NCBI RefSeq assembly: GCF_014203645.1
Contig: NZ_JACHJL010000032.1
Span: 1 to 52,516, forward strand
Source of the DNA: Streptomyces zagrosensis
GTDB lineage: Bacteria > Actinomycetota > Actinomycetes > Streptomycetales > Streptomycetaceae
Length of the DNA stretch: 52,516 bases
Direction: 5' to 3'
Position 1 is the first letter of the stretch; each line of letters opens with the position of its first letter. Shown piece by piece: positions 15,558 through 24,574 of the stretch. Position numbers and translations under genes: made by a program. The notes beneath the pieces are model-generated. The model worked only from the letters and a program-made list of their open reading frames with translations. It was not told the DNA's origin and did no database searches.

Positions 15558-16547
15558 GTGCAACGCTGGCGTGGCTTGGAGGACATCCCCGAGGCTGCAT
15601 TCTTCGGGCCTGGAGGACGCAGCGTCGTCACCATCGGCTCGTACGACGGCGTGCATCGCGGACACCAGCTGATCATTGGCCGGGCCGTTGAGCGTGCGCG
15701 TGAGCTCGGTGTGCCCGCGGTCGTGGTCACCTTCGACCCGCATCCGAGCGAGGTCGTGCGCCCGGGCAGCCATCCCCCGTTGTTGTCCCCGCACCATCGG
15801 CGCGCCGAGTTGATGGCAGAGCTGGGGGTGGATGCGGTGTTGATCCTGCCTTTCACGGCGGAGTTCTCGAAGCTGCCGCCGAGCGAGTTCGTGGTGAAGG
15901 TTCTCGTCGATAAGTTGCGTGCCTGCATGGTCGTCGAAGGCCCCAGCTTCCGCTTTGGGCACAAGGCTGCCGGGAACGTGGACACCCTCAAGGAACTCGG
16001 TGGGACCTACGACTACGAGGTCGAGATCGTCGATCTCTACGAGCGGGGCGCGGCGGGCGGCGGCGAAGCGTTCTCCTCGACCTTGACCCGCAAGCTGGTT
16101 GCCGAGGGCGACGTGGCAGGTGCCATGGAGGTCCTGGGGCGTCCGCACCGTGTGGAGGGTGTCGTCGTACGGGGCGCGCAGCGGGGGCGTGAACTCGGTT
16201 ATCCCACCGCGAATCTGGAGACGCTGCCGCATACGGCCATCCCGGCCGATGGGGTCTACGCCGGTTGGTTGACGGCGGACGGCGAAGTGATGCCCGCAGC
16301 CATTTCGGTGGGGACGAACCCGCAGTTCGATGGCACGGAGCGGACGGTGGAGGCGTACGCGATCGACCGCGTCGGGCTCGATCTGTACGGCCTGCACGTG
16401 GCCATCGACTTTCTCGCGTTCCTGCGGGGGCAGGAGAAGTTCGACTCCGTCGAGGCGCTGCTGGAGCGCATGGCCATCGATGTGAAGCGGGCACGGGAGC
16501 TAGTGGGGGAGTACGACAGCGGTCGGGAACGCTCCAAAGCCCCGTAA
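15558..16547 (+). CDS. ribF: Bifunctional riboflavin kinase / FAD synthetase
   Basis: A 329-residue enzyme that phosphorylates riboflavin to FMN and adenylylates FMN to FAD. The N-terminal adenylyltransferase domain carries VTIGSYDGVHRGHQ (nucleotidyltransferase HxGH-like motif near residue 30), VVTFDPHPSEV and EGPSFRFGHKAAGN. The C-terminal riboflavin kinase domain has GYPTANLE, DGVYAGWL and SVGTNPQFDGTERTVEAY. The GTG at 15558 was chosen because it begins QRWRGLEDIPE, the family N-terminus I recall; an in-frame ATG at 15522 would add 12 unrelated residues. Transcription probably ends at the perfect hairpin 250 bases downstream. The intervening sequence repeats AARGCCCCG several times (16540-16620). 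Confidence 0.95.
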   Translation: MQRWRGLEDIPEAAFFGPGGRSVVTIGSYDGVHRGHQLIIGRAVERARELGVPAVVVTFDPHPSEVVRPGSHPPLLSPHHRRAELMAELGVDAVLILPFTAEFSKLPPSEFVVKVLVDKLRACMVVEGPSFRFGHKAAGNVDTLKELGGTYDYEVEIVDLYERGAAGGGEAFSSTLTRKLVAEGDVAGAMEVLGRPHRVEGVVVRGAQRGRELGYPTANLETLPHTAIPADGVYAGWLTADGEVMPAAISVGTNPQFDGTERTVEAYAIDRVGLDLYGLHVAIDFLAFLRGQEKFDSVEALLERMAIDVKRARELVGEYDSGRERSKAP

Positions 16548-16797
16548 GCCCCGCAAGCCCGGTAGAGGAGCGCGCAAAGCCCCGGGCGTGTGCAAGGCCC
16601 CGCGTGTATGCCGGAAAGCCCCCCAGGGCGGCCGGCCTCCCTAGGGCGCCAGGTAGCCCTCCAAGAGCGTTGAGGCCCCGGAGCAGGGAACCGTGGCCCG
16701 TGTCGGCGGCCGTACACGCGCAGCAAGCGGCGCGAGCGGCGGTCGGCCGAGCCCGATCAGGCGGTTGGATCAGACACGGGTGTTCACACAGGCTGTA

Positions 16798-16853
16798 CAT
16801 CGACGAGGGCCCGCACCGTAGTTGTCGTCAAACGGTGCGGGCCCTCGTCGATG
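16798..16853. terminator. Bidirectional terminator, perfect 22-bp inverted repeat
   Basis: The arms 16798-16819 and 16832-16853 are perfect complements, 22 bp each, around a 12-base loop. The stem lies between the convergent ribF and MinD-like genes and would serve both strands. It is one of the strongest hairpins in the window. Confidence 0.9.
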
Positions 16854-16887
16854 GGCCTGCCAGCGTGCTGGTCGGCCGTCGCTCCCG

Positions 16888-19800
16888 TTACTGCTGCGGG
16901 GCGGCAGGTGGCTGGGGCCAGCCGCTCTGATCGGCGTTTTGCTGGTCGGTTTGGCCCGCCTGCTGGTGCGGGGCGGGCTGGCCCGGCTGGCCGGTCTGCG
17001 GGTAGCCGTAGCCGTACGGGGCTGGTTGACCCTGCTGGGCCGCGGGGAGGGCCGCAGGCTGGACGGCGGGGCGCGGTTTGCCCGCAGCGTCGTGCCCGGT
17101 GGCCTGTGCGTACTGCTGGGCGTCGGCCTGACCGGGCTGGGCCGCCGGCGGCTGGTGCTGCCAGCCCTGCCCCTGTTGCTGCCCCGGCTGGTGCGGGTAT
17201 CCCTGCTGCGGGGGAAATGGCTGGGCCTGCGCCTGGTGGGGCGGCTGGCCCGGGGTGTAGGGCCCTGCGTGCTGCTGCCCGTAACCGGGCGCCGACTGCT
17301 GCCCCATGGCGGGCGGGACGGCCTGCTGGTGACCCGGCAGCGGGGGCGCTACGTGCGGAGGGTGGGCGGCGCTGCCGTCCGTCGTCCACAGGCCCTGCTC
17401 CTGCTGGGCCCGAGTGAAGTCCTCGGCGACCAGTGCGGACAGCTGGAAGTACGCATCGCGGGTCTTGGGCCGCATCATGTCCAGGTCCACCTCGGCGCCC
17501 GCCGCTAGGTGTTCGTCGAACGGCACTACGACCACGCCACGGCAGCGCGTCTCGAAGTGCGACACGATGTCCTCCACCTTGATCATCTTTCCGGTCTCGC
17601 GGACTCCGGAGATGACGGTGATGCTGCGCGATACGAGATCGGCGTAACCGTGCGCGGAGAGCCAGTCGAGCGTGGTGCTGGCGCTACTCGCGCCATCGAC
17701 CGAAGGCGTCGAGATGATGATGAGTTGGTGCGCGAGATCGAGCACGCCGCGCATGGCGCTGTAGAGCAGCCCGGTCCCGGAGTCGGTGAGGATGATCGGA
17801 TACTGCTTGCCGAGTACGTCGATGACGCGCCGGTAGTCCTCGTTGTTGAAGGTGGTGGAGACGGCCGGGTCCACATCGTTGGCGAGGATCTCCAGGCCGG
17901 ACGGGGCCTGTGAGGTAAACCGCCGGATGTCCATGTAGCTGTTGAGGTACGGGATCGCCGTGACCAGGTCGCGGATGGTCGCCCCCGTCTCGCGCCGAAC
18001 CCGGCGCCCGAGCGTGCCGGCGTCTGGGTTGGCGTCGACGGCGATGACCTTGTCCTGCCGCTCGGTCGCGAGGGTCGCGCCGAGTGCGGTGGTCGTGGTC
18101 GTCTTACCGACGCCGCCCTTGAGGCTGATGACCGCGATTCGGTAGCAGGACAGCACCGGCGTACGGATCAGCTCCAGCCTCCGTAGCCGCTCCGCCTCCT
18201 CCTTCTTGCCGCCCAGTTTGAAGCGTGAACCAGCCCCGCCACCCTGCTTCTTCGGCTTCTGCTTGGCGCGCAGCAGCCGGTCCGAGGAGAGCTCCACGGC
18301 CGCGGTGTAGCCCAGTGGGGCGCCCGCTCCGTGCCCCGTGCGCGCTCGCTGGTCGGCGGGCGTGGTGGGCCACTCTCCGGACCGTGGGTCCATCGGCGCG
18401 ATGCCTTGTGGCTGCGCGGGAGCGGCCCCGTGTCCCGGTGCGAAAGAGGCCGCCGCTAGGGGGTGCTGGCCGGGCGTACCTGACTGGGCCTGCTGCTCGG
18501 GATAGCCGGGTACGCCGGGCTGAGGCTGATCGCCACCGGGCGTTGCGGGATGGGGGAACCCGTAGCCTGCGTGCGGCGCGGCGCCCTGGCCACCGGCCGC
18601 GGGAGCTGGCTGTGCGCTCGGCGCTCCGGGCTGCGGGAAACCGTAACCGTCCTGCGGCACGCCGGGCCCCGCCGGACCGGGCTGGCCTGTGCGTGGTGCG
18701 TCCATGGTGGGCGGCTGGTGCCCCGCCGCACTCGCCGTGCCCGGGATGGCGTCAGTGGGCTGCGGGTATCCATAGCTGGCCGGCGTCGCCGCCCCGTAGG
18801 GGGCAGCAGGCGCTCCAGTCTGTTGGTGCGCGGATACGGTGCCGGGCTGCGGGAAACCATAACCGCCCTGCTCCCCTGGCATGCCGTTCCTGGGGTCGTA
18901 GGCAGGCGCTCCGGGTGCCTGGGCTGCCCGCGCTCCGGCCTGGGGCGTGTGCTGCTCATCGGATGTCCCGTCCCCGGACGGCTGGGCGCCAGGTAGCGGG
19001 GGCACCGCGCCGGGCGCGCTCTGCTGCGGGTAGCCGTAACCGTCTTGTTGCGGCACCGCGTGGGGACTCTGGCGCTGCTGACCCGGCGGCGGCGCGAGAC
19101 CGGGTTGGGCCTGCGCGTGGGAGCTGGGCGGTGCCCACGGGCCCCCCAGCGCCCCCGGTGCGCCGGCGCCTTGCGGCGTCGCGTCCTGCGGAGCGCTTCT
19201 CCCTGCCGCGCCACCCTGCCCTGCCGCACCGGTGAAGCTGTTGTGCGACGAGCCCCACGGCGGCCCCACAGGGGGCGGCGTGGCGGGGCCATTGGTCGCC
19301 CTGGGCGCGGAGTCGGAGTGGAGGTCGGGTTGACCAGCGGTTGACGCAGCGGGCTCGAAATTGGGTGGCAGCGGGGGGAGCCCGGCGTGTGGAGCGGCGG
19401 GAGGGGGCCACGCCCCGGCGGGAGGGTCGGTGGCGGTGTACGGGGGCGCCGGCGGCGCATTTGGGGGCGCCACGCTGTGTGCTGCGGCGTCTTGTGGCCC
19501 GGCGTTGCGCGGCGTCGTGCCAGACGGTGCGGTGGGCGCGGCGTCGGACGGTGCAGCGCTGTTCGGCTCGTTTGCGGCGCCTGTCGCATTCGGCCACGGG
19601 GCGCCGTCACCGGCACCGGCACCGGCGCCGTCAGCGGTACCGGCGGTACCGGCAGCACCGGCGGTACCGTCCATGTTCTGCCCACGCTCCACCGCCTCGT
19701 GCCGCAGTGCCGCAGTGGAGAACCGCACGGTGCCTTGGCCACCGACATCATCCGCACCGTTACGGGGAGAGTCGGCGCCTACGGCGGGCTCACCCTGCTC

Positions 19801-21147
19801 GCTTGGCGAGGCCTCTCGTACGTCCGCCGCTGTGTCGTCACCTGTCCCGGTCTGACGCGCCCTCTCGCGCGCCGCCGACTCCGCGATGTCACGGTGCAGC
19901 GATGCGGTCGAGAACCGGATCGTGGAGTTGCTCGGAACGTCGCGCTCAGGGGCCCCGTTGGCGGCGTTCGCATCCGTGGCATCCGTGGCATCCGTGGCAT
20001 TGGGGCGGTCGGAGCCTTCCGATGCGTCGGTGGTGGGGCCGGGTGCGGAGGGCGCCGAACCTGCATCGGAGCCGCTACCACCACGGCCCGCGGACGCGTT
20101 GCCTCCGCCCGAGACCACGTCAGGGCCGGCAGAGACAGAATCGGAAGAGGAACCAGCATCCACAGCCGACGAATCCGCCGCGGACCCCTCCGCGAGGGCG
20201 TCATCGCGGGTTGACCCGCTTGCGGCCGGATTGTCGGCCGTATTGCCGCCGGCAGACGCTGCGTCGCTCGCGCCGGCCGACGAGTCCATGGCGCCCACCG
20301 TGGACACCTTGCCCTCGTTGCCTGCTTTAGGGGCTTCCACTCCCTTGCGTACGTTGACGCTGGAGCCGTCCGCGACCGCACTAGTGGTGCCGCTCACCGG
20401 AAAATCGGCCCCGTCAGCGGCTTCCGCGAGGTCCGACAGCCTGGACGCGTCGGCCACCGAAGCGGACTCCGAGGTTGCGTCCTTCTCGCCCAAGCCCGCA
20501 TCGTCGGTGTGCGATCCAAAATGGGCAACTAGACCGGAACCGGAACCGGAACCGGAATCTGAACCTGAAATGGAATTTGCCCCGAGGCCTCGGACGGAAC
20601 TTGTGGCGGCACTTGTGCTTGCTCCGTGGTCGGCGTCTGTGGACGACGCTGCGTTGGACGTGTGTGCCGCCCCCGCGTCCGAGGCGTTTGGCTGAGCACC
20701 GGCAGGAGTAGTTGCGTCCATCGAAGGCCCCGTCGCCGAGTGTCCCGTGGGCGTGACGGCGGGCGGCGACCACGAAGGCTGGTACGCATCCGGCTGTGGC
20801 AGTTCCGGCACCGGGCTGCCGGTCGGCGGAGGAGTCACTGCTCGTCCGGACGGCGGGGCCAAGTTGTATCCACCGTCCGCCGGGGGCGTCGTGGGTGAGG
20901 GCGGGATGGCCGCCCATGACGAGGAAGACGCCGAACTCGGGGGCGAAGGGGGCGGCGGCGTTGACGAAGCAAACGGCGACGAAGGCGACGACGAAGAGGA
21001 AGGTGAAGAGGACGCAGCGTTCTGCGTATACCAGGCGGGCGGGGTGTAGTCGATGGTGAACTCGCCCGTGTGCTCGGCGTCCGCGTCGGACTGATCCTCG
21101 CCCGGGTTGGTTCCGCCCGTGCGGATCTCGTCCCGATCGCTGCTCAC
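16888..21147 (-). CDS. Giant ESX-associated protein with C-terminal MinD/ParA-type ATPase domain
   Basis: A 1419-residue protein, most like the EspI type of ESX loci. The N-terminus has GEFTIDYTPPAWYTQNA, which I recall as recurrent in streptomycete ESX proteins. A huge disordered region follows: Ser/Gly/Asp/Ala-rich to about 450, then Pro/Gln/Gly/Tyr-rich to about 990 with repeated GYGFPQPG-like units. The ATPase domain begins near 1000 with a deviant Walker A motif, SLKGGVGKTTTT, then VIAVDANPDAGTLGRR and ILTDSGTGLL. A Gln/Pro-rich tail covers the last 165 residues. The start is GTG at 21147, with AGGAGG on the minus strand. It is third in the eccE cluster, and a 307-base gap precedes it. 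Its function is inferred; EspI is linked to control of ESX-1 in mycobacteria. Confidence 0.8.
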   Translation of the reverse strand: MSSDRDEIRTGGTNPGEDQSDADAEHTGEFTIDYTPPAWYTQNAASSSPSSSSSPSSPFASSTPPPPSPPSSASSSSWAAIPPSPTTPPADGGYNLAPPSGRAVTPPPTGSPVPELPQPDAYQPSWSPPAVTPTGHSATGPSMDATTPAGAQPNASDAGAAHTSNAASSTDADHGASTSAATSSVRGLGANSISGSDSGSGSGSGLVAHFGSHTDDAGLGEKDATSESASVADASRLSDLAEAADGADFPVSGTTSAVADGSSVNVRKGVEAPKAGNEGKVSTVGAMDSSAGASDAASAGGNTADNPAASGSTRDDALAEGSAADSSAVDAGSSSDSVSAGPDVVSGGGNASAGRGGSGSDAGSAPSAPGPTTDASEGSDRPNATDATDATDANAANGAPERDVPSNSTIRFSTASLHRDIAESAARERARQTGTGDDTAADVREASPSEQGEPAVGADSPRNGADDVGGQGTVRFSTAALRHEAVERGQNMDGTAGAAGTAGTADGAGAGAGDGAPWPNATGAANEPNSAAPSDAAPTAPSGTTPRNAGPQDAAAHSVAPPNAPPAPPYTATDPPAGAWPPPAAPHAGLPPLPPNFEPAASTAGQPDLHSDSAPRATNGPATPPPVGPPWGSSHNSFTGAAGQGGAAGRSAPQDATPQGAGAPGALGGPWAPPSSHAQAQPGLAPPPGQQRQSPHAVPQQDGYGYPQQSAPGAVPPLPGAQPSGDGTSDEQHTPQAGARAAQAPGAPAYDPRNGMPGEQGGYGFPQPGTVSAHQQTGAPAAPYGAATPASYGYPQPTDAIPGTASAAGHQPPTMDAPRTGQPGPAGPGVPQDGYGFPQPGAPSAQPAPAAGGQGAAPHAGYGFPHPATPGGDQPQPGVPGYPEQQAQSGTPGQHPLAAASFAPGHGAAPAQPQGIAPMDPRSGEWPTTPADQRARTGHGAGAPLGYTAAVELSSDRLLRAKQKPKKQGGGAGSRFKLGGKKEEAERLRRLELIRTPVLSCYRIAVISLKGGVGKTTTTTALGATLATERQDKVIAVDANPDAGTLGRRVRRETGATIRDLVTAIPYLNSYMDIRRFTSQAPSGLEILANDVDPAVSTTFNNEDYRRVIDVLGKQYPIILTDSGTGLLYSAMRGVLDLAHQLIIISTPSVDGASSASTTLDWLSAHGYADLVSRSITVISGVRETGKMIKVEDIVSHFETRCRGVVVVPFDEHLAAGAEVDLDMMRPKTRDAYFQLSALVAEDFTRAQQEQGLWTTDGSAAHPPHVAPPLPGHQQAVPPAMGQQSAPGYGQQHAGPYTPGQPPHQAQAQPFPPQQGYPHQPGQQQGQGWQHQPPAAQPGQADAQQYAQATGHDAAGKPRPAVQPAALPAAQQGQPAPYGYGYPQTGQPGQPAPHQQAGQTDQQNADQSGWPQPPAAPQQ

Positions 21148-21454
21148 AATGCCTCCTGCTGGTGTGGTCGAGCACCCTTGACTATCCCGGCGGGCCGACC
21201 GTTCCCGACCGTTCCCGTCGTACGACCGCTCGGCTTTCCCTCATGGGGACGCGGAGTCACCACCATTGGGTTCTCCGTACTCCACACCAAGACTAATCAC
21301 CATGAGCGCAACAACGGCAGGCCCGCCCCCTGGCCTCTGCCTTCCCAAGGGGAACCGGCAGTGTACGTCTGGCGATCGCTGGTCAGTGTCCTGCGTCGGC
21401 TTGGCTCACGGGTCGGGCCCGCTGCGCTGACACTTCGGTCACTGCACTCACGTG

Positions 21455-22777
21455 TCAGTCCACGCGACGCGGCGCGCCCAGTAACCCCGTCTCGGTATCC
21501 GTTGCATGCGTCGTCACGTACTGCCGTGAACGTCGCGTACACCACAAAGTGGCCCAATCGGGAAGCGATGACAGCGCGTCCACATCTGCACGCGGTAGCG
21601 CCAACACCCGGCCCACCTCAGCCGCCTCATCGGGCGAGACTCGCTGAATGCCCACCAGGTCGGCCTGTTCCAGCAGTCGTGGAGCCACCGGGCTGACGTA
21701 CGGCAGCAGTGTCAGGACCGACTGCCAGGGTGCCGACGCCACCCGGCCCCTCGGCGGGCGCATCCCGCAGTCGCGTACCACGAGTACGGGGCCGCGCACC
21801 GATGGTCCTTGCGGCGCTACCCGGCCCACCTCGTGCGTCACCATGCAGGGGTGGCCACCACCGGCAGCCTGCACCAAAGCGGCCCAGGACTGCGCACGCC
21901 CCGTCTCTACGGCCACGCGCACGCCGGTACCCGCCACCCGCAGCGCGAGAACCTGCGCGGTCCATAGGCCACCGACGAGCACTACGTCAAAGGGAGCCGG
22001 GCGACTGAGGCCGAGCGTGACGGGGCGCTGTTGCTGGTCGGTGCCAATGACCACTCCGTCGTCCCCGATCGGCAGTGCCAACGCGGCGAGTTGCCCGGCG
22101 CGCAGTACGTGCCGGTCGCGGCGCGGACCGATCAACCCGCGACCCACTCTGGCGCGGATTTCTCGCCCCGCCCCGGCGGGTGCCCCGCCGGTGGGAGTGC
22201 TGCCCCCCGCTGGTACGGGTCGCGGTGCGGCCGGTGCTGGAGGTGGTGCCGTTGGTGCCCGCTGGCCCGAGGAGGGCGTGCCGAACCCGGCAAGCGGGGG
22301 AGCGGGCGCCGCACGGGAGTCCGCGCCAGGCGGACCGTACGGCGTACCGGATATCGAACCGGGCGCAATCGGCGACGGCGCGCCCTGCCCGCCGGTCACA
22401 CCGGTCCCACCCACGGCGCTGCCACTGCCAGTTGTGCCGGGGCCCCCGGCTGCCCCCGGCGTGCGCCCAGTCGCGTGCGCTCCGGCAACCCCCGAAGCGC
22501 CCGGAGCGCCGAAGGAGTCCGGACCGCCAAAGGAGTTCGGGGCCGCACCGAAACCCACCGTGGCGCCGCCCTGCGCGCCGGGCGCGTGCGCGCCGTTGTG
22601 GCCAGTGGGCGCGCCAGCGGGGTGTGTGCCAGCACCGGGCGCACCAGGCGCACCAGGTCTTCCGGAGTCGATGCCGCCGGCGGCCGAACCTGCGGCTGCT
22701 CTGGGCGCCCCGTGGTGCTGACCCGAGGCGTGCGGCGGGTGGCTCGATGCGCCGGGCGTGGGCGGCGGCGTACTCAT
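21455..22777 (-). CDS. Pro/Gly-rich ESX-locus protein of unknown function
   Basis: A 440-residue protein I do not recognise as a named family. Residues 1-200 are low complexity (Gly, Ala, Pro, Thr, with several GAPGAPG and GASG runs). From about 205 a folded domain appears, starting REIRARVGRGLIGPRRDRHVLRAG, with DGVVIGTDQQQRPVTLGL and FDVVLVGGLWTAQVLALRVAGTGVRVAVET. This looks like an alternating beta/alpha fold but has no Walker A or obvious catalytic motif. There is no membrane segment. Its ATG overlaps the eccE stop by one base (TGATG), so it is translationally coupled to eccE and probably acts with it, perhaps at the cytoplasmic face of the secretion complex. That role is inference. Confidence 0.7.
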   Translation of the reverse strand: MSTPPPTPGASSHPPHASGQHHGAPRAAAGSAAGGIDSGRPGAPGAPGAGTHPAGAPTGHNGAHAPGAQGGATVGFGAAPNSFGGPDSFGAPGASGVAGAHATGRTPGAAGGPGTTGSGSAVGGTGVTGGQGAPSPIAPGSISGTPYGPPGADSRAAPAPPLAGFGTPSSGQRAPTAPPPAPAAPRPVPAGGSTPTGGAPAGAGREIRARVGRGLIGPRRDRHVLRAGQLAALALPIGDDGVVIGTDQQQRPVTLGLSRPAPFDVVLVGGLWTAQVLALRVAGTGVRVAVETGRAQSWAALVQAAGGGHPCMVTHEVGRVAPQGPSVRGPVLVVRDCGMRPPRGRVASAPWQSVLTLLPYVSPVAPRLLEQADLVGIQRVSPDEAAEVGRVLALPRADVDALSSLPDWATLWCTRRSRQYVTTHATDTETGLLGAPRRVD

Positions 22778-24102
22778 CAGCGGGTCCCTCCGAGCGGCAA
22801 GGTGGCAAGCACACCGGGGACCTGCTCGCGATCCAGCCGGATGAGACCGGCCTTGGCTTCGCGCGCCGTGCGCTCCAACTCCCGACGTGCGTTCACTAGC
22901 TCATCGTCGCTGCGCCCCGTGAGCCGCACATGCCCGCTGATGACGGACTCCTGGTTGCCGCCTCGGCTGAGGGTCAGGCTGAACGTCGTCGCCAGCACCG
23001 GGACGGCCGTCAGCAGCGATACCAGCCGTGGCAGCGGCGTCGCACTCGCCCCCAGCTGGGGCCAACGCCCCACCCAGTACGTGGTGTGCCGGCGATCATC
23101 ACAGCGCCAGGTGCGCGATGTCTCAACGGTGCGTCGCGCGGGCGTGCCCGAAACATCGCTGGTTGCGGCCACGATCGGGTTGGCGCATGCGGCAGCGGCC
23201 ACGGCCGCGATGAGTTCACCCTCAGACAGCACGGCCGCCCGGAAGCCTGCCCCTATCAGTTGACTGGCCAACTGGTCGGCGGCGCGCAACAGGCATCGCT
23301 GGGACCCACTCAGCCCGCCGCCTCTGGCGGCGACGGCCTCCGGGCAAAGCTCTGGGTCGAGCTTCAGCGCGATCCAGGTCACACGCAGGGCGGGCGCGCC
23401 CGTCAAGGCTTGCAGCGGAGCGTAGTTGCGTATGGCCACCGCCTGCTGCGGGAGATGCGGCGCAGGGGCTGGCTGGGTGTGCTGTACGACCTGCGCGGAC
23501 TCTAGCCGTATGCCGTCCACGTCCATGCCATCGCGCAATAGCCCAAGCGGCAGGGAACGTTCACCACCAGGCGGCCGAAGTCCATGGTCGGCGGCCTCCA
23601 AGCGCAGCACGGCGGTCAGGAACGTACCGTCACCAATCATGCCGACGTCGCGTCGCGCACGGCCGGTGAAAGAGTAGGTACGCAGCGCCGGTTCGCATTC
23701 CAGCACCGGGACCAGTCCGGGATCGGTGCCTACGGGGACGCGGTCGGCTGCTGCTCGTCGCACGCGCCGTCGCAGTGCGAGCGCGGTTGCCAGCCACTCC
23801 GGCAACGAGCGTCGCCGTCGCCGCACCAGAGCGAGCAGTACCAGCGCGGCTGCGATGGCCGCGGCGGGCGCCAGCAGCAGCGTATCGGCGACCCACGCTA
23901 TGAGCAGTACGGCAGCGGCGACTTCCACGAGCACGAGCTGGCGCAGCGGGAACGCGCTGAAACCTCCCGTACGCGCTGCCGTACGCGGCACGGCCGTTGG
24001 CGCGGCGCGCGGTCCAGCCGGTGCGCTCGGCCCCTGGCCCGGTGTTCCCGCAGTGGTCGTCCCGGCTCCTGCCGCTCCACCCGCGACCGCTGATCCTGTC
24101 AT
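22777..24102 (-). CDS. eccE: Type VII secretion protein EccE
   Basis: A 441-residue membrane component of the ESX complex. After a Pro/Ala/Thr-rich cytoplasmic leader, two adjacent membrane segments lie at about residues 53-90 (LVLVEVAAAVLLIAWVADTL and a second Ala/Leu-rich stretch), followed by RRRRR. This is the usual EccE topology. The C-terminal soluble domain includes VGMIGDGTFLTAVLRLEA, SGSQRCLLRAADQL and RTWRCDDRRHTTYWVGRWP, motifs I associate with actinobacterial EccE. The ATG at 24102 diverges from eccB across a 472-base intergenic region. It is first in a minus-strand set with the Pro/Gly-rich protein and the MinD-like protein. Confidence 0.85.
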   Translation of the reverse strand: MTGSAVAGGAAGAGTTTAGTPGQGPSAPAGPRAAPTAVPRTAARTGGFSAFPLRQLVLVEVAAAVLLIAWVADTLLLAPAAAIAAALVLLALVRRRRRSLPEWLATALALRRRVRRAAADRVPVGTDPGLVPVLECEPALRTYSFTGRARRDVGMIGDGTFLTAVLRLEAADHGLRPPGGERSLPLGLLRDGMDVDGIRLESAQVVQHTQPAPAPHLPQQAVAIRNYAPLQALTGAPALRVTWIALKLDPELCPEAVAARGGGLSGSQRCLLRAADQLASQLIGAGFRAAVLSEGELIAAVAAAACANPIVAATSDVSGTPARRTVETSRTWRCDDRRHTTYWVGRWPQLGASATPLPRLVSLLTAVPVLATTFSLTLSRGGNQESVISGHVRLTGRSDDELVNARRELERTAREAKAGLIRLDREQVPGVLATLPLGGTR

Positions 24103-24574
24103 CGCCCCCCACCCCGCACTCGGCCCCTATCCTCACGTCTGCCATGCGCCTGACCGGGCCCATGGCTCTGGTCCAGCGCCCGTCCGCCACTCCAGCCCTG
24201 CTGACGACCCAGAGCCAGGCCCACCGCCATGTTCCCTAGGGCGTAGGCGCGTTGGTAAGGCCCTGAAGGCGCACGAAGGCACGAACAGGCCCTACGAGTC
24301 ATGCCGTGCCCCCTCACGCCGTGCGACCGGAAACGGTCCACCCCGGTCACTTGACAACCCCCGCATCCACGCGCCGTTGCCGCGCGCACACCGACCGTAG
24401 ACCGTAGCGCCCCTTCCCCCAAGTCGCGGGCCGTCCAACCTTGCACGGAGTGACCCGCACGTAACGCACTGAACGCTTACCGGCATAGTAGGGGCCCGGT
24501 CTGACAGCGGTGGTCCGGAACCGGGCCTTGGCCGCGCGGCCAGCACCGTTCAGCGTGGGGGAGGAACAAAGGCC
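24103..24574. promoter_or_regulatory. Divergent eccE/eccB intergenic region
   Basis: A 472-base gap between the divergent eccE and eccB genes has no plausible coding frame, so it should hold both promoters. TTGACA occurs at 24351-24356, but no good -10 lies 17-18 bases downstream. CATAGTAGG near 24483 is another weak candidate. A small GACCG-GAAA-CGGTC hairpin lies at 24325-24338. I cannot assign a start site. Confidence 0.45.

Noticed and set aside
19341..20330. Long plus-strand frame inside the MinD-like gene
   Set aside because: Arg-rich product typical of antisense to Ser/Gly/Ala-rich coding sequence.
19975..20575. Short tandem repeats (ATCCGTGGC and GGAACC units) as a mobile or regulatory element
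   Set aside because: They are in frame within the MinD-like gene and encode Asp-Ala-Thr and Gly-Ser repeats of its disordered region.
24325..24338. GACCG-GAAA-CGGTC hairpin as a regulatory RNA element
   Set aside because: Only five base pairs and no supporting context; mentioned under the eccE/eccB gap.
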